From: Youngiibacter multivorans
Lineage (GTDB): Bacteria > Bacillota > Clostridia > Clostridiales > Clostridiaceae
Reading direction: 5' to 3'
Assembly (NCBI RefSeq): GCF_017873395.1
Contig: NZ_JAGGKC010000009.1
Coordinates: 1-64,000, forward strand
Length of the DNA stretch: 64,000 bases
The notes below the pieces were generated by a model. It did not search any database. It saw only the letters and a program-made list of their open reading frames with translations, and had not been told where the DNA came from. Each line of letters opens with the position of its first letter. The stretch's first letter is position 1. This document shows, piece by piece, positions 1 through 7,876 of the stretch. The position numbers and the translations under genes were made by a program.

Positions 1-1059
1 TACACTGTAGGACTTGACGAGAGTGAAGTGCCTTCAGGATGGGTACTGTCAGGACCTGTAATGAATGATGCGGGCGTATGGGTATTCACAAATACTAACA
101 ACGAGACAACATCACTGTCAGTGCTTAAGACTTGGGTAGGTGCACCTGCTCCGACAAGCGGAACAATAACTGCAAATGTCTATAGAAATGGAGGAGCAAC
201 ACCTGTAGCTACCTTTGAACTGACATCGCCGACATGGGCACATACCTTCACAGGATTGGACAAGTACGATGATGCAACAGGATTGCCATATACTTACACT
301 GTAGGTCTCGATGAGGCCGATATTAATGCAGCGCTCTGGATGCTGACTGGACCGGTACAGAATGACGCAGGCGTATGGGTATTCACAAATACTTACATCC
401 CGCAGGATGAAACGGCATGGGCAGCAAATACAATGGAGCCAGGAACTATCAGATACACTAACAAGAGCTGGGCAACTTATCTGCAATATACTGGAGGAAC
501 TAAGACGGTCGCTATATTCACCGGACAGACTACTTATGTTGGTACTGCAACATTATCACCTATATCAGGCGGAGTAAGGATAGTTATCGCACTTGATGGT
601 TATGAATTCCAGGAAGGTGGAGTTGTTCACATCCAGGGTTACACAAGTACTCCTCCAAAGAAGAATCCTGCAATTGGTAGCTTTACAGCAATTCCAGCAT
701 CGGGAACCAGCTTCAGCTTTGACTATCTTGGATCGTATAGCTACTATGGAATCCATATGATGGTGCATGAGGCAACAAATGGAGCTTTGGGTGCCATGAT
801 GATTGCTCCGATGGAAATGACTGAAGTAATAACTGCAGACGCGATGATTGAAGAACCTGCTCCAGAAGTACTTGCTCCTTTGGAGGAGCCACCAGCAGAA
901 CAGCCACCAGCAGAGCAACCGTTAGTAGAGGAGCTGCCAGTTGAGGAGCTGCCAGTTGAACAACCACCAGTTGAGGAGCCGCCAGTTGACCAACCTCCTG
1001 TTGAAGAAAAGCCCGGTAATGGAAATGACAAGGAACCGAATCCCAACAAGAAGGGCTGA
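1..1059 (+). CDS. 3' part of a Cna-B repeat surface protein
   Basis: The reading frame is open from base 1, so the true start lies before the window and this is only the C-terminal 352 residues. Two Cna B-type beta-sandwich repeats are visible. The signature NDAGVWVFTNT occurs twice, about 99 codons apart, with a TW...FTGLDKYDD core between the copies. They are followed by about 150 residues of unassigned beta-rich sequence and then a Pro/Glu tail of EEPPAEQPP-like repeats ending in a lysine/asparagine-rich C terminus. Cna-B repeats form stalks of cell-surface adhesins and pilins in Gram-positive bacteria. No LPxTG sorting motif or terminal membrane helix is present, so how the protein is held on the surface is unclear: it may be secreted or bound non-covalently. 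Confidence 0.75.
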   Translation, partial: YTVGLDESEVPSGWVLSGPVMNDAGVWVFTNTNNETTSLSVLKTWVGAPAPTSGTITANVYRNGGATPVATFELTSPTWAHTFTGLDKYDDATGLPYTYTVGLDEADINAALWMLTGPVQNDAGVWVFTNTYIPQDETAWAANTMEPGTIRYTNKSWATYLQYTGGTKTVAIFTGQTTYVGTATLSPISGGVRIVIALDGYEFQEGGVVHIQGYTSTPPKKNPAIGSFTAIPASGTSFSFDYLGSYSYYGIHMMVHEATNGALGAMMIAPMEMTEVITADAMIEEPAPEVLAPLEEPPAEQPPAEQPLVEELPVEELPVEQPPVEEPPVDQPPVEEKPGNGNDKEPNPNKKG

Positions 1060-1183
1060 TCAGCAGGTATGACTCTGATGTTGTAATGTATGAAGCAGTA
1101 GTGTCGTTCAGAATGTATTGATGTCGAACTATGGGGTTGTGGGCTACCATGACCCCATTTCAAATGTCAGTTATAATAAATAA

Positions 1184-1208
1184 TTCGATTTTCTCCTCGA
1201 AAATCGAA
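1184..1208. terminator. Hairpin after the surface protein gene
   Basis: A perfect 10-bp stem (TTCGATTTTC paired with GAAAATCGAA) encloses a 5-base loop. It lies 125 bases after the stop codon. No clear T tract follows, so it may be a weak terminator or a processing hairpin. Confidence 0.4.
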
Positions 1209-1257
1209 AGGAAAAGTATCCTGTGGATTTACATTGATACAACTCTTAAGCGATAGC

Positions 1258-1322
1258 AGCTTGTCATATAGGACCAGCAAGGGCCTCGGTGGTAACACCG
1301 GGGTTTCCTTTGGCTAATTTAT
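1258..1322 (+). other. Candidate structured RNA between two genes
   Basis: In the 350-base gap between the surface protein and the next gene there is an 8-bp stem at 1284-1303 capped by a GUAA (GNRA-type) tetraloop. An outer helix (1276-1282 with 1307-1315) surrounds it. This is the typical look of a folded RNA. I do not recognise the family and cannot tell whether it is a leader of the downstream gene or a separate small RNA. Confidence 0.3.
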
Positions 1323-1411
1323 GTACGCTGTAAATTTTCCATGAAGCTGTTTGGAGACGAACTGTCGTGTTATAGAGGGTATATAATGGAGATAAATAAG
1401 GAGGTGGAATC

Positions 1412-2080
1412 ATGGGTCTGTTCAGTAAATTGACTGGTAAGGACAGGGCAGAAAGCTGGAAACTTCTAAGCGAGGAGATGGGTGCTCAATTCATTGACAG
1501 AGGGATGCTAAAGGGTGGTCCTAAGGTTGTAGCTACCTACAAGAACTGGGAAATCGAAATGGATATGTATAGTGAGACTAATAATACCGGACCTGCTGGC
1601 CATGATAACCATAATCACAGCACAACGACTAATTACACAAGGATAGTGGCTCCATTTGTGAAAAAGAGTGACTACAATCTTACAGTATATCGGGAACATG
1701 GCTTGAGTAAAGCTATGAAGATATTCGGTGGCCAGGACATTGAGATTGGCAATCCTGAATTTGACAAGAACTACAGGGTGAAGAGCAATGATGCAGAGCA
1801 GACGGTAGGACTTTTCATGAATGAGAAATTCAACAAAATGGTAACCGAAAATATTGGTAATGGTATGTTGGAGATTAGCGACATCAAGGGAATATTTACG
1901 AAGAAGGAAAATGTCACAATGGGCAAAGTATCTTATGTGGTAGTCGGTGAGATACTCGACCATGAATGGCTGAAATCATTGTTTATGATGATGGGCTATA
2001 CACTTGATCAGATGGTTGAGATCGGGAAGGCATCTGAGAAGCCGGTAAGTGAAGTTGCTTATGCGCATGATGACAAATGA
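1412..2080 (+). CDS. Conserved hypothetical protein, cytoplasmic, 222 aa
   Basis: The start is set by a strong AAGGAGGTGG site just upstream; a TATAAT-like box lies at 1382-1387. The protein begins MGLFSKLTGKDR and has no signal peptide or membrane segment. It contains a His/Asn-rich stretch (HDNHNHSTTTN) around residues 66-76 and a regular alternating alpha/beta pattern afterwards. I do not recognise the family; the overall look resembles small DUF3137-like proteins, but this is only an impression. It is a single gene closed by a strong terminator. No function can be given. Confidence 0.7.
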   Translation: MGLFSKLTGKDRAESWKLLSEEMGAQFIDRGMLKGGPKVVATYKNWEIEMDMYSETNNTGPAGHDNHNHSTTTNYTRIVAPFVKKSDYNLTVYREHGLSKAMKIFGGQDIEIGNPEFDKNYRVKSNDAEQTVGLFMNEKFNKMVTENIGNGMLEISDIKGIFTKKENVTMGKVSYVVVGEILDHEWLKSLFMMMGYTLDQMVEIGKASEKPVSEVAYAHDDK

Positions 2081-2081
2081 A

Positions 2082-2112
2082 AAAAATCCTGGGCTTTAAA
2101 CCCAGGATTTTT
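2082..2112. terminator. Bidirectional intrinsic terminator
   Basis: The stem AAAAATCCTGGG / CCCAGGATTTTT with a 7-base loop has T tracts on both strands. It serves the upstream hypothetical gene and the convergent DedA gene. Confidence 0.85.
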
Positions 2113-2724
2113 CTATGCCGCTTTTCTGCCAGTGTAAATCTTGTATCCGATGAATCCTGCTATGGCAATGAAAATGGCGCCATATGCCACATTGCTGTAG
2201 ATGTCCATGAACTCGAGCACCTTTTCCCAGTTTTCACCGAGCATTGCACCCGCAGTTACAAGTGCTGTATTCCAGATCAGAGTACCGAGAGTAGTATATA
2301 GAAGGAATAAATTGAATTTCATCTCAGCCATTCCGGCTGGGATAGAAATCAGACTCCTTAATATCGGCACCATCCTGCAGAAGAAGATTGTCCTGTAGCC
2401 ATATTTGTCGAACCATGCGTCAGCCTTGTCGAGGTCTGATACCTTAAGCCTGAGGATATGGCCGTATTTTGTTACTATGACATCAAGCCTTTCCCTGTTC
2501 AGGATATGACCAATGTAGTAGAGGATTACGGCTCCAAGAAGGCTTCCGATTGTCGCTGCAATGATGGTTCCAATTACCGTCATGCTTGTGCTTGTGGTCA
2601 TGAATCCTCCGAAGGTAAGTATGACCTCGGAAGGAATGGGAGGGAAAACATTTTCGAGCAATATCAGTAAAAATGTTCCTATGTATCCGAATTTTTCCAT
2701 GATTTCAATGATATAAGATTGCAT
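2113..2724 (-). CDS. DedA family membrane protein (VTT domain)
   Basis: This 203-residue polytopic membrane protein of the DedA/SNARE-associated family carries the hallmarks ENVFPPIPSE near residue 25 and CRMVPILRSLISIPAG near residue 115. Four to five hydrophobic segments are visible. DedA proteins are thought to act as lipid scramblases or flippases, for example recycling undecaprenyl phosphate, and to need proton motive force. The usual length is 200-220 residues, so it appears full length. It stands alone on its strand. A second, more distant DedA protein is encoded at 5612-6268. Confidence 0.9.
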   Translation of the reverse strand: MQSYIIEIMEKFGYIGTFLLILLENVFPPIPSEVILTFGGFMTTSTSMTVIGTIIAATIGSLLGAVILYYIGHILNRERLDVIVTKYGHILRLKVSDLDKADAWFDKYGYRTIFFCRMVPILRSLISIPAGMAEMKFNLFLLYTTLGTLIWNTALVTAGAMLGENWEKVLEFMDIYSNVAYGAIFIAIAGFIGYKIYTGRKAA

Positions 2725-2846
2725 TTGTGTACCTCGCTATAATATTAGGCTAAAAGCCATACCCACATATTATAACCCAAATATTAACAGCATCTGAAAT
2801 AATTGATGAAATTCTTCAGCAAATATGGTGAAAACTCCTGGAAAAA

Positions 2847-3440
2847 TCAGGCACTATTCTTAAGTGATGTATTTGGTTTTTTTCCATCGATAATAATCAT
2901 GTCTGATATGGTTGATACAGGACACACGGTACACCAGGTCCTCGGCCTGTAAAGGGCTCCCAGGATAAGACCGAATATGGTTGTGGTCATCATCATGGAG
3001 TACATCCGAAATGACAGGTGCGTCAGCCATGGGGCTAAACCTTCTATGCTAAGAAGCTGAGGGAATTGAATGGGTATTGGTATTACAATCATGAACCTTG
3101 GATAGAGTATAGGCATCATCTTTCCTGCAGCAACCCTTATTGTAGACATGGTTACAAAAAACAGGCTGATGCTGAAATATACCAGTATGATCTTCTTAAG
3201 GTCACCGTTAAGGATGAACTTGGGAATCATTCTTGTGCTTTTCTTCTTGAACTTTCCAAGTGTCGTAAAAAGACTTGCCCTTGGACAGTAGCCTGTACAC
3301 CAGGTTTTCTTTTTATCCCTGTATGCGAGGACAAATGGCAGAACCATGCATATGGTTCCGAGAATTGAAAAATGAATGTTGATTATGCCGAGTGTAAAAA
3401 ACGCGACAGTGGCAAGATAAAGATATTTGTTGTTTCGCAA
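2847..3440 (-). CDS. NapH-like membrane protein with reduced Fe-S cysteine motifs
   Basis: The start is TTG, supported by AGAGGTGA five bases upstream. The 197-residue protein has about four to five membrane helices and two cysteine motifs: WCTGYCPRASLF (Cys48, Cys52) and WCTVCPVSTISD (Cys170, Cys173). The layout resembles the NapH/NosR-type 4Fe-4S membrane electron-transfer proteins, but each motif keeps only two cysteines instead of the full ferredoxin CxxCxxCxxxCP. Four cysteines could together hold one cluster. It follows a DUF6132-type gene by 24 bases, so the two are probably co-transcribed. The role is likely membrane redox transfer; the partner is unknown. Confidence 0.65.
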   Translation of the reverse strand: MRNNKYLYLATVAFFTLGIINIHFSILGTICMVLPFVLAYRDKKKTWCTGYCPRASLFTTLGKFKKKSTRMIPKFILNGDLKKIILVYFSISLFFVTMSTIRVAAGKMMPILYPRFMIVIPIPIQFPQLLSIEGLAPWLTHLSFRMYSMMMTTTIFGLILGALYRPRTWCTVCPVSTISDMIIIDGKKPNTSLKNSA

Positions 3441-3464
3441 ATTGTCACCTCTGTTTTTCTTTTG

Positions 3465-3620
3465 TTATGCCAGAATCAATCCCATAACAGCACCGTATAT
3501 TATTGATCTTATTGGACTTGATGTTATCGGACAGCTTCCGGTTCTGCAACCTACAATTTTGTAATAAAGGAATCCGAGGACTCCACCTATGATCGTACCG
3601 GTAATGTATCTTAATATCAT
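3465..3620 (-). CDS. Small DUF6132-like membrane protein, 51 aa
   Basis: The likely start is the ATG at 3620, preceded by AGGGAG, giving MILRYITGTIIGGVLG. A longer in-frame extension upstream has no ribosome site and looks non-coding. Two short hydrophobic segments flank GCRTGSCPITSSP, the Cys-rich hairpin motif of DUF6132 (YtxH-like/YgaP-like) proteins, which often sit beside sulfur-transfer or Fe-S membrane proteins. It is encoded directly before the NapH-like gene in the same direction. It may carry sulfur or hold a metal between two small helices; the function is not known. Confidence 0.7.
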   Translation of the reverse strand: MILRYITGTIIGGVLGFLYYKIVGCRTGSCPITSSPIRSIIYGAVMGLILA

Positions 3621-3882
3621 TCTTTTCACTCCCTGTTGTTTGGATTCGTTGGATAATTTTATTCTGATTTGCTCTATCATCCATGGGGACGATACTTGAA
3701 TTATACGCAGCGCTGCATAGGGTGTCAATAATTGTTTATTGATTATCAAGGATAATTGGTTTATAGATTAAACAATAGTTAACTGGATGTTAAAAATCAA
3801 TGCGAGAATGATTATCCATTGTATATGCTTTTTTATAGGAATATAATGTTGTCATATCAAATGAGGAAGAGAGGTAACTATT

Positions 3883-4044
3883 ATGAAAGGCTATGTTTGT
3901 ATGGTTTGCGGCTATATCTATGATCCGAAGGTTGGGGATCCTGATAACGGAATAAAGCCAGGAACTTCTTTCGAGGATCTTCCTGATGACTGGGTATGTC
4001 CACTGTGTCAGGCACCAAAGAGCGACTTCGAACCAGAAGAGTAA
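3883..4044 (+). CDS. Rubredoxin
   Basis: This gene encodes 53 residues beginning MKGYVCMVCGYIYDP and ending in a second knuckle, WVCPLCQAPKSDF. The two CxxC motifs (Cys6/Cys9 and Cys39/Cys42) bind a single iron atom, and the length is standard for the family. Rubredoxin is a soluble one-electron carrier used by anaerobes in oxygen and superoxide defence and in other redox steps. An AGAGG site lies 8 bases before the ATG. It is a single gene, divergent from the NapH-like pair and closed by a terminator shared with a convergent tRNA. Confidence 0.96.
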   Translation: MKGYVCMVCGYIYDPKVGDPDNGIKPGTSFEDLPDDWVCPLCQAPKSDFEPEE

Positions 4045-4072
4045 GACAAGTTCCAAAAGAATTGCAAAAACA

Positions 4073-4103
4073 ACAAAACCCCTTGATAATCAAGGGGTTT
4101 TGT
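4073..4103. terminator. Bidirectional terminator between rubredoxin and tRNA-Arg
   Basis: The stem ACAAAACCCCTTGAT / ATCAAGGGGTTTTGT runs from 4073 to 4103 and gives T tracts on both strands. It lies between the convergent rubredoxin and tRNA genes. Confidence 0.85.
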
Positions 4104-4106
4104 CCA

Positions 4107-4181
4107 TGGTACCCTCAACGGGAATCGAACCCATATCTAATCCTTAGGAGGGACTTATTCTATCCATTGAACTATGAGGGC
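4107..4181 (-). tRNA. tRNA-Arg (anticodon CCT)
   Basis: The reverse strand folds into a full cloverleaf. The acceptor GCCCTCA pairs with TGAGGGT, the anticodon loop is CTCCTAA (anticodon CCT, reading AGG), and the T loop is TTCGATT. The CCA end is encoded. AGG is used very often in the genes of this window, which fits a dedicated tRNA. Confidence 0.96.
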
Positions 4182-4311
4182 GGGTACAAAAGCTATTGTA
4201 TAATAATGGGACTGGGATGTCAATAAAATGTGCGGGTTGTATTGAAAATTTTTCGGCATTTTCAGCCGGATTTTCAGTGCCCGCACTTGGTTATCAGGTA
4301 ATAGTTTACTT

Positions 4312-5091
4312 CTATGCCTTTTTCTTTCGGGTCAATATAAGCATTACTATTCCGAATGCTATCGCAAGGAGCGAGATTATCTGGGCCTGCCTTAGTCCCA
4401 GGAACATCAGGCTGTCGGTCCTGAGACCTTCAACTGCGAATCTGCCAATTGAGTACAGAATCATGTACCAGTAAATGAGGCTTCCATCTGCGCCTTCCTT
4501 CTTCTTCCCGTACAGATACATCAGGACTGCGAAGACCAGAAGGTTCCATATGCTTTCATAAAGGAAGGTTGGATGGTAATAGGTTCCCCCTATAAACATT
4601 CCGTTTTGGATGAATTCAGGGAACATTGATATGAATTCTTTGGTTACCGGCCCGCCGTGGGCTTCCTGATTGAAAAAGTTGCCCCATCTTCCTATAGCCT
4701 GAGCAAGGGGTATTGTAACAACTGCTGCATCAGCCATCTTGAGTACGTAGCTGAGAGTCTTCTTGTGGACGGCCTTGTATATTAGTACACCGATTGCAGC
4801 TCCAATAAGACCGCCATGTATCGCAAGACCTCCGCCTCTCACATCAAGTATCTTGAGCAGGTCTCCCTTGTACTGGTCCCACTCGAAAATTACATAGTAA
4901 AGTCTTGCGCCAATCAGAGCGATAGGGAATGCATAAAGGAAGGCATCTGTAATGTGGTCGAAGTCAGCTTCCTCCCTCCCCCTTTTTGTGTTGAACCAGG
5001 TAGCTGTTAGAGCTGCCAGGACTCCAATGGTTATCATTACGCCATACCAGGCGATTTCTAATCCGAAAATATCAAATGCGACAGGGTTCAT
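4312..5091 (-). CDS. lgt: Prolipoprotein diacylglyceryl transferase
   Basis: Lgt moves the diacylglyceryl group from phosphatidylglycerol to the lipobox cysteine of prolipoproteins in the cytoplasmic membrane. The 259-residue protein has about seven membrane helices and the family signature AIGRWGNFFNQEAHGG around residues 137-152, with the catalytic Arg and Asn. HGGLIGAA and the C-terminal GRFAVEGLRTDSL segment also fit. The ATG at 5091 is preceded by AGGTG. Its substrates in this window include the lipoproteins at 18256 and 39634. It is a single gene. Confidence 0.97.
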   Translation of the reverse strand: MNPVAFDIFGLEIAWYGVMITIGVLAALTATWFNTKRGREEADFDHITDAFLYAFPIALIGARLYYVIFEWDQYKGDLLKILDVRGGGLAIHGGLIGAAIGVLIYKAVHKKTLSYVLKMADAAVVTIPLAQAIGRWGNFFNQEAHGGPVTKEFISMFPEFIQNGMFIGGTYYHPTFLYESIWNLLVFAVLMYLYGKKKEGADGSLIYWYMILYSIGRFAVEGLRTDSLMFLGLRQAQIISLLAIAFGIVMLILTRKKKA

Positions 5092-5199
5092 ATTGCACCT
5101 CGTGTTCTTTTTTGTTCAATTATATCACAGCCAACCTTTAAGATTTCTTATAAGGCAACCAAGGTGTATCATGGAGTAAACGGATAGAGGTGAATTACT

Positions 5200-5580
5200 A
5201 TGAGGATAGCCCATGTAGCAATCTGGACCAGAGACATCGAGGTTATGAAGGAGTTCTACTGCACATATTTCAAGGGAGTGGCAAATGAAAAGTATGTAAA
5301 TGAGAAGAAGGGCTTTGAGTCGTATTTTCTTAGGCTTGAAGGTGATGCGAGCCTGGAGCTCATGAGGAGAACAGACATTAAAGGTGAGCCGTCTGCAGGA
5401 TCAGTAGGATTTGCACATATTGCATTTGATGTAGGCAGCAAAGAAGCGGTAGACCAGATGACAGAAAGACTGGCTGATTCGGGATATGTCCATAAGGATG
5501 GTCCAAGGACTACGGGAGACGGGTATTATGAGGCGGTGTTCCTCGATCCGGAAGGCAACCTGATTGAAATAACATGCTAG
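5200..5580 (+). CDS. VOC family (glyoxalase/dioxygenase fold) protein
   Basis: This single vicinal-oxygen-chelate domain has 126 residues. Paired beta-alpha-beta motifs are visible: IAHVAIWTRD at the start, GFAHIAFDVGS in the middle and AVFLDPEGNLIEITC at the end. His and Glu residues at the expected metal-binding positions (His5, His72, Glu123) suggest a metal-dependent enzyme such as a lactoylglutathione-lyase-like isomerase. The substrate cannot be read from the sequence. It is a single gene with an AGAGGTGA ribosome site, closed by a strong terminator. Confidence 0.85.
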   Translation: MRIAHVAIWTRDIEVMKEFYCTYFKGVANEKYVNEKKGFESYFLRLEGDASLELMRRTDIKGEPSAGSVGFAHIAFDVGSKEAVDQMTERLADSGYVHKDGPRTTGDGYYEAVFLDPEGNLIEITC

Positions 5581-5585
5581 AAATT

Positions 5586-5612
5586 AAGGGATGCAATTGA
5601 GCATCCCTTTTT
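5586..5612. terminator. Intrinsic terminator
   Basis: The stem AAGGGATGC / GCATCCCTT with a 6-base loop is followed by TTT. It closes the VOC gene and, on the other strand, the DedA gene. Confidence 0.8.
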
Positions 5613-6268
5613 CATGCCTTATTTTTCCAAAGTCCCTCCATCCTTCGCCGAACGAGGAAAACAGTGGCAGGTACCATTGAAATTCCCATAATCAGAAATA
5701 TAAGGAGATGAAATTTGTCCTGCACAGCTTCAATGTTTCCGAAAAGAAATCCCACTAAAGAGTAGAGTAAGGCCCATATTATATTACCAATTATGTTGAA
5801 GACAGCAATATCCCTGTACTCAACGCGGGTGAAACCAGCAACGAAAGGATTTAGTCCTCTGGCTACAGGCACGAACCTGGAAATGAGGAATGAACGCCTT
5901 CCCTTGTGCTTATAGAAGTTTTTTGCCCGTTCCCAGTCATCATGCCTGATAAACCTGTGGAATGTAGCAGCGTCATATCTGCCGCCGAAATATCTACCTA
6001 TATGAAAATTTAGCAAATCTCCAAGTATGGTTGCGATAATGAATCCTGCAATGAGTATTGGAAGAGACAAATCTCCCCTTGCAGCGAAAGCCACTGCTCC
6101 GACAAGAAGCGAGTCTCCGGGCAGGAATGCAGTTATGACACCACCAGTCTCCATGAAGATCATCACGAAAAGCACCAGATAGGCGTAGGGTCCAATATTT
6201 TGGATCAGATCTGCAATGTGAGTGTCAAAATTGGACAGGTACCTGATAGTTTCGTATATCCAGCTCAT
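5612..6268 (-). CDS. DedA family membrane protein (second copy)
   Basis: This 218-residue VTT-domain membrane protein carries METGGVITAFLPGDSLL near residues 40-56, GDLLNFHIGRYFGG near residues 82-95 and FISRFVPVARGLNPFVAG-like sequence near residues 126-143. These are the DedA/YqjA-type hallmarks, including the acidic and Pro-Gly residues and the VPxxR motif. The E. coli relatives YqjA and YghB support proton-motive-force-dependent transport and envelope integrity. It is more like the YqjA/YohD branch than the first DedA copy at 2113. GGGAGG precedes the ATG. It is a single gene. Confidence 0.9.
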   Translation of the reverse strand: MSWIYETIRYLSNFDTHIADLIQNIGPYAYLVLFVMIFMETGGVITAFLPGDSLLVGAVAFAARGDLSLPILIAGFIIATILGDLLNFHIGRYFGGRYDAATFHRFIRHDDWERAKNFYKHKGRRSFLISRFVPVARGLNPFVAGFTRVEYRDIAVFNIIGNIIWALLYSLVGFLFGNIEAVQDKFHLLIFLIMGISMVPATVFLVRRRMEGLWKNKA

Positions 6269-6333
6269 CCTTTACCTCCCTTGCCCTTTATATAACTGTA
6301 TAGCAAGAATCAGGGATTTGTCTGAACCAAATC

Positions 6334-6347
6334 TTACCAATTGGTAA
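6334..6347. promoter_or_regulatory. Perfect 14-bp palindrome upstream of the ornithine operon
   Basis: TTACCAATTGGTAA is fully self-complementary and lies about 100 bases before the predicted -35 box of the ord operon. A half copy (AATTGGTA) recurs at 6473-6480 next to the -10 region. It is a plausible operator or activator site; the binding protein is not known. Confidence 0.4.
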
Positions 6348-6448
6348 ACAATTGCGAAAAATAAACTTATGGAGTTGCTTGTCCAATCACCTCAGGGGGT
6401 TACAAAACATCAGCGCATTTGATATGCTTAAATTAGATGAATAAAAGG

Positions 6449-6476
6449 TTTACATTGCATAAAGACAATAGATAAT
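6449..6476 (+). promoter_or_regulatory. Predicted sigma-A promoter of the ord operon
   Basis: TTTACA (6449-6454) and GATAAT (6471-6476) are separated by 16 bases, 44 bases before the ord start codon. Confidence 0.5.
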
Positions 6477-6519
6477 TGGTATAAGAAGTATATTTTATTT
6501 TAATAGAGGTGAGTTTTTG

Positions 6520-7599
6520 ATGATCAAGGTGGTTGGATGGGGCGTAGGGAAAATGGGCAGGGGTATCCTGGACATGCTCATGAAAAAGCAGGGAATCGAA
6601 GTAGTCGGTGCGATAGGGAGGACAACCGGGGTCGGGAAGGATCTTGGCGAACTTCTGGGATTTGACAGCCCTGTTGGAATTAAGGTTGATAATGATGCGG
6701 AGAAGGTGCTCTCATCTGCAAGACCTGATGTAGTGATACTTTCAATAAGCTCATACGTAAGGGGAGTTGCAGATGAAATAGAGCTTTGCGCAAGATATGG
6801 AGCAGATGTCATTACCATTGCGGAAGAGATGGCATATCCATTCCGGACCGAACCCGAATTGTCTAAGAAGATAGACAGCATGGCCAAGGACCATGGCATA
6901 ACTGTACTTGGGACAGGGGTAAATCCGGGCTTTGTGCTGGATTCCCTTATTGCCGCACTTACCTATGGGACAAGGAGCGTCAGGCAGATCAAGGCCAGAA
7001 GGGTGAATGACCTGTCGCCTTATGGGAAGACGGTCATGGAGGAACAGGGAGTGGGACTATCCATGGAGGCGTTCATAGAAGGAGTGAAAGATGGACAGAT
7101 ACACGGCCATATCGGGTTCCTGCAGTCAATACCAATGATCGCTGATGCATTAGGTCTGGAGTATGACGAGATAGTTGAGACAAGGGAACCTATAATGTCC
7201 ACTGTTGAAAGAAAGACTGACCTGGTCGACATAAAACCTGGAATGACGGCAGGCTGCAGCCATTCTGCTGTCGCATACAGGAACGGGGTTCCTGTGATAA
7301 CCCTTGAGCATCCTCAGCAGGTGAGGCCGGAGCTTGAGGGGATAGAGACCGGTGATTTCATTGACATTTATGGCGATCCGGACCTGCATGTGGTGATCAG
7401 GCCTGAGACTCCTGGCGGTATAGGTACCATAGCATCCGCAGTCAACATAATTCCGCAGGTTCTGTCATCGCCTCCAGGGCTCCTTACAATGATGGATATG
7501 ACTATACCACACTGCATCATGGATGACTTCAGGAATCACATAGGCAAAGGAGGAAATATCCGTGAAGGTTCAAAAGGGGACATGGGTCAGGATACATAG
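6520..7599 (+). CDS. ord: 2,4-diaminopentanoate dehydrogenase
   Basis: Ord oxidatively deaminates (2R,4S)-2,4-diaminopentanoate to 2-amino-4-oxopentanoate with NAD(P)+, in the middle of clostridial ornithine oxidation. The 359-residue protein starts with a Rossmann motif (VVGWGVGKMGRG, residues 4-15). It has the dihydrodipicolinate-reductase-like central part with GTGVNPGFVLD around residues 129-139. The ATG at 6520 with GAGGTGAG upstream is preferred over the TTG just before it. It is the first gene of a seven-gene operon, and its 3' end overlaps ortA by 38 bases. Assignment rests on the family and on the exactly conserved gene order of the pathway. Confidence 0.93.
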   Translation: MIKVVGWGVGKMGRGILDMLMKKQGIEVVGAIGRTTGVGKDLGELLGFDSPVGIKVDNDAEKVLSSARPDVVILSISSYVRGVADEIELCARYGADVITIAEEMAYPFRTEPELSKKIDSMAKDHGITVLGTGVNPGFVLDSLIAALTYGTRSVRQIKARRVNDLSPYGKTVMEEQGVGLSMEAFIEGVKDGQIHGHIGFLQSIPMIADALGLEYDEIVETREPIMSTVERKTDLVDIKPGMTAGCSHSAVAYRNGVPVITLEHPQQVRPELEGIETGDFIDIYGDPDLHVVIRPETPGGIGTIASAVNIIPQVLSSPPGLLTMMDMTIPHCIMDDFRNHIGKGGNIREGSKGDMGQDT

Positions 7600-7876
7600 A
7601 GTTATCCTAAAGCCTGAAGAAAGGGCTGAAAACCTGCCTGAGGATACTGCGAAGGTTCCTCTCGAAGCCTGGACAAAGGGATTTCTTATGGAGGGGTCTG
7701 AAACTGGGGAGAATGCTGTAATCCAAACCCTGACCGGAAGGACGGTATCCGGCACCCTTGTACAGGTCAATCCAACCTATGACCATGGATTCGGAGAAGA
7801 ATTCATCCCGGAGATACTATATATAGGAAGGGACTTAAAAAAACTCATCGGGGAGGGCAGCCATGACGAAGGATGA
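7562..7876 (+). CDS. ortA: 2-amino-4-oxopentanoate thiolase, alpha subunit
   Basis: OrtA is the small subunit of the PLP-dependent thiolase that splits 2-amino-4-oxopentanoate with CoA into acetyl-CoA and alanine. The 104-residue protein shows the family pattern KGTWVRI at the start, EDTAKVPLEAWTKGFL in the middle and NPTYDHGFGEEFIPE near the end. The start is GTG, supported by AAAGGAGG eight bases before it inside the end of ord. It overlaps ord by 38 bases and ortB by 14, which points to translational coupling of the two subunits. Confidence 0.93.
   Translation: MKVQKGTWVRIHRVILKPEERAENLPEDTAKVPLEAWTKGFLMEGSETGENAVIQTLTGRTVSGTLVQVNPTYDHGFGEEFIPEILYIGRDLKKLIGEGSHDEG

Noticed and set aside
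713..1163. Reverse-strand frames of 139-145 codons opposite the surface protein gene, rich in Gly/Ser/Thr or Gln/Leu.
   Set aside because: They mirror the Pro/Glu repeat tail of the real gene; no ribosome site or protein family supports them.
2113..6268. Two DedA genes as a recent duplication.
   Set aside because: The proteins have different motifs (ENVFPPIPSE against METGGVITAFLPGD) and belong to separate branches of the family.
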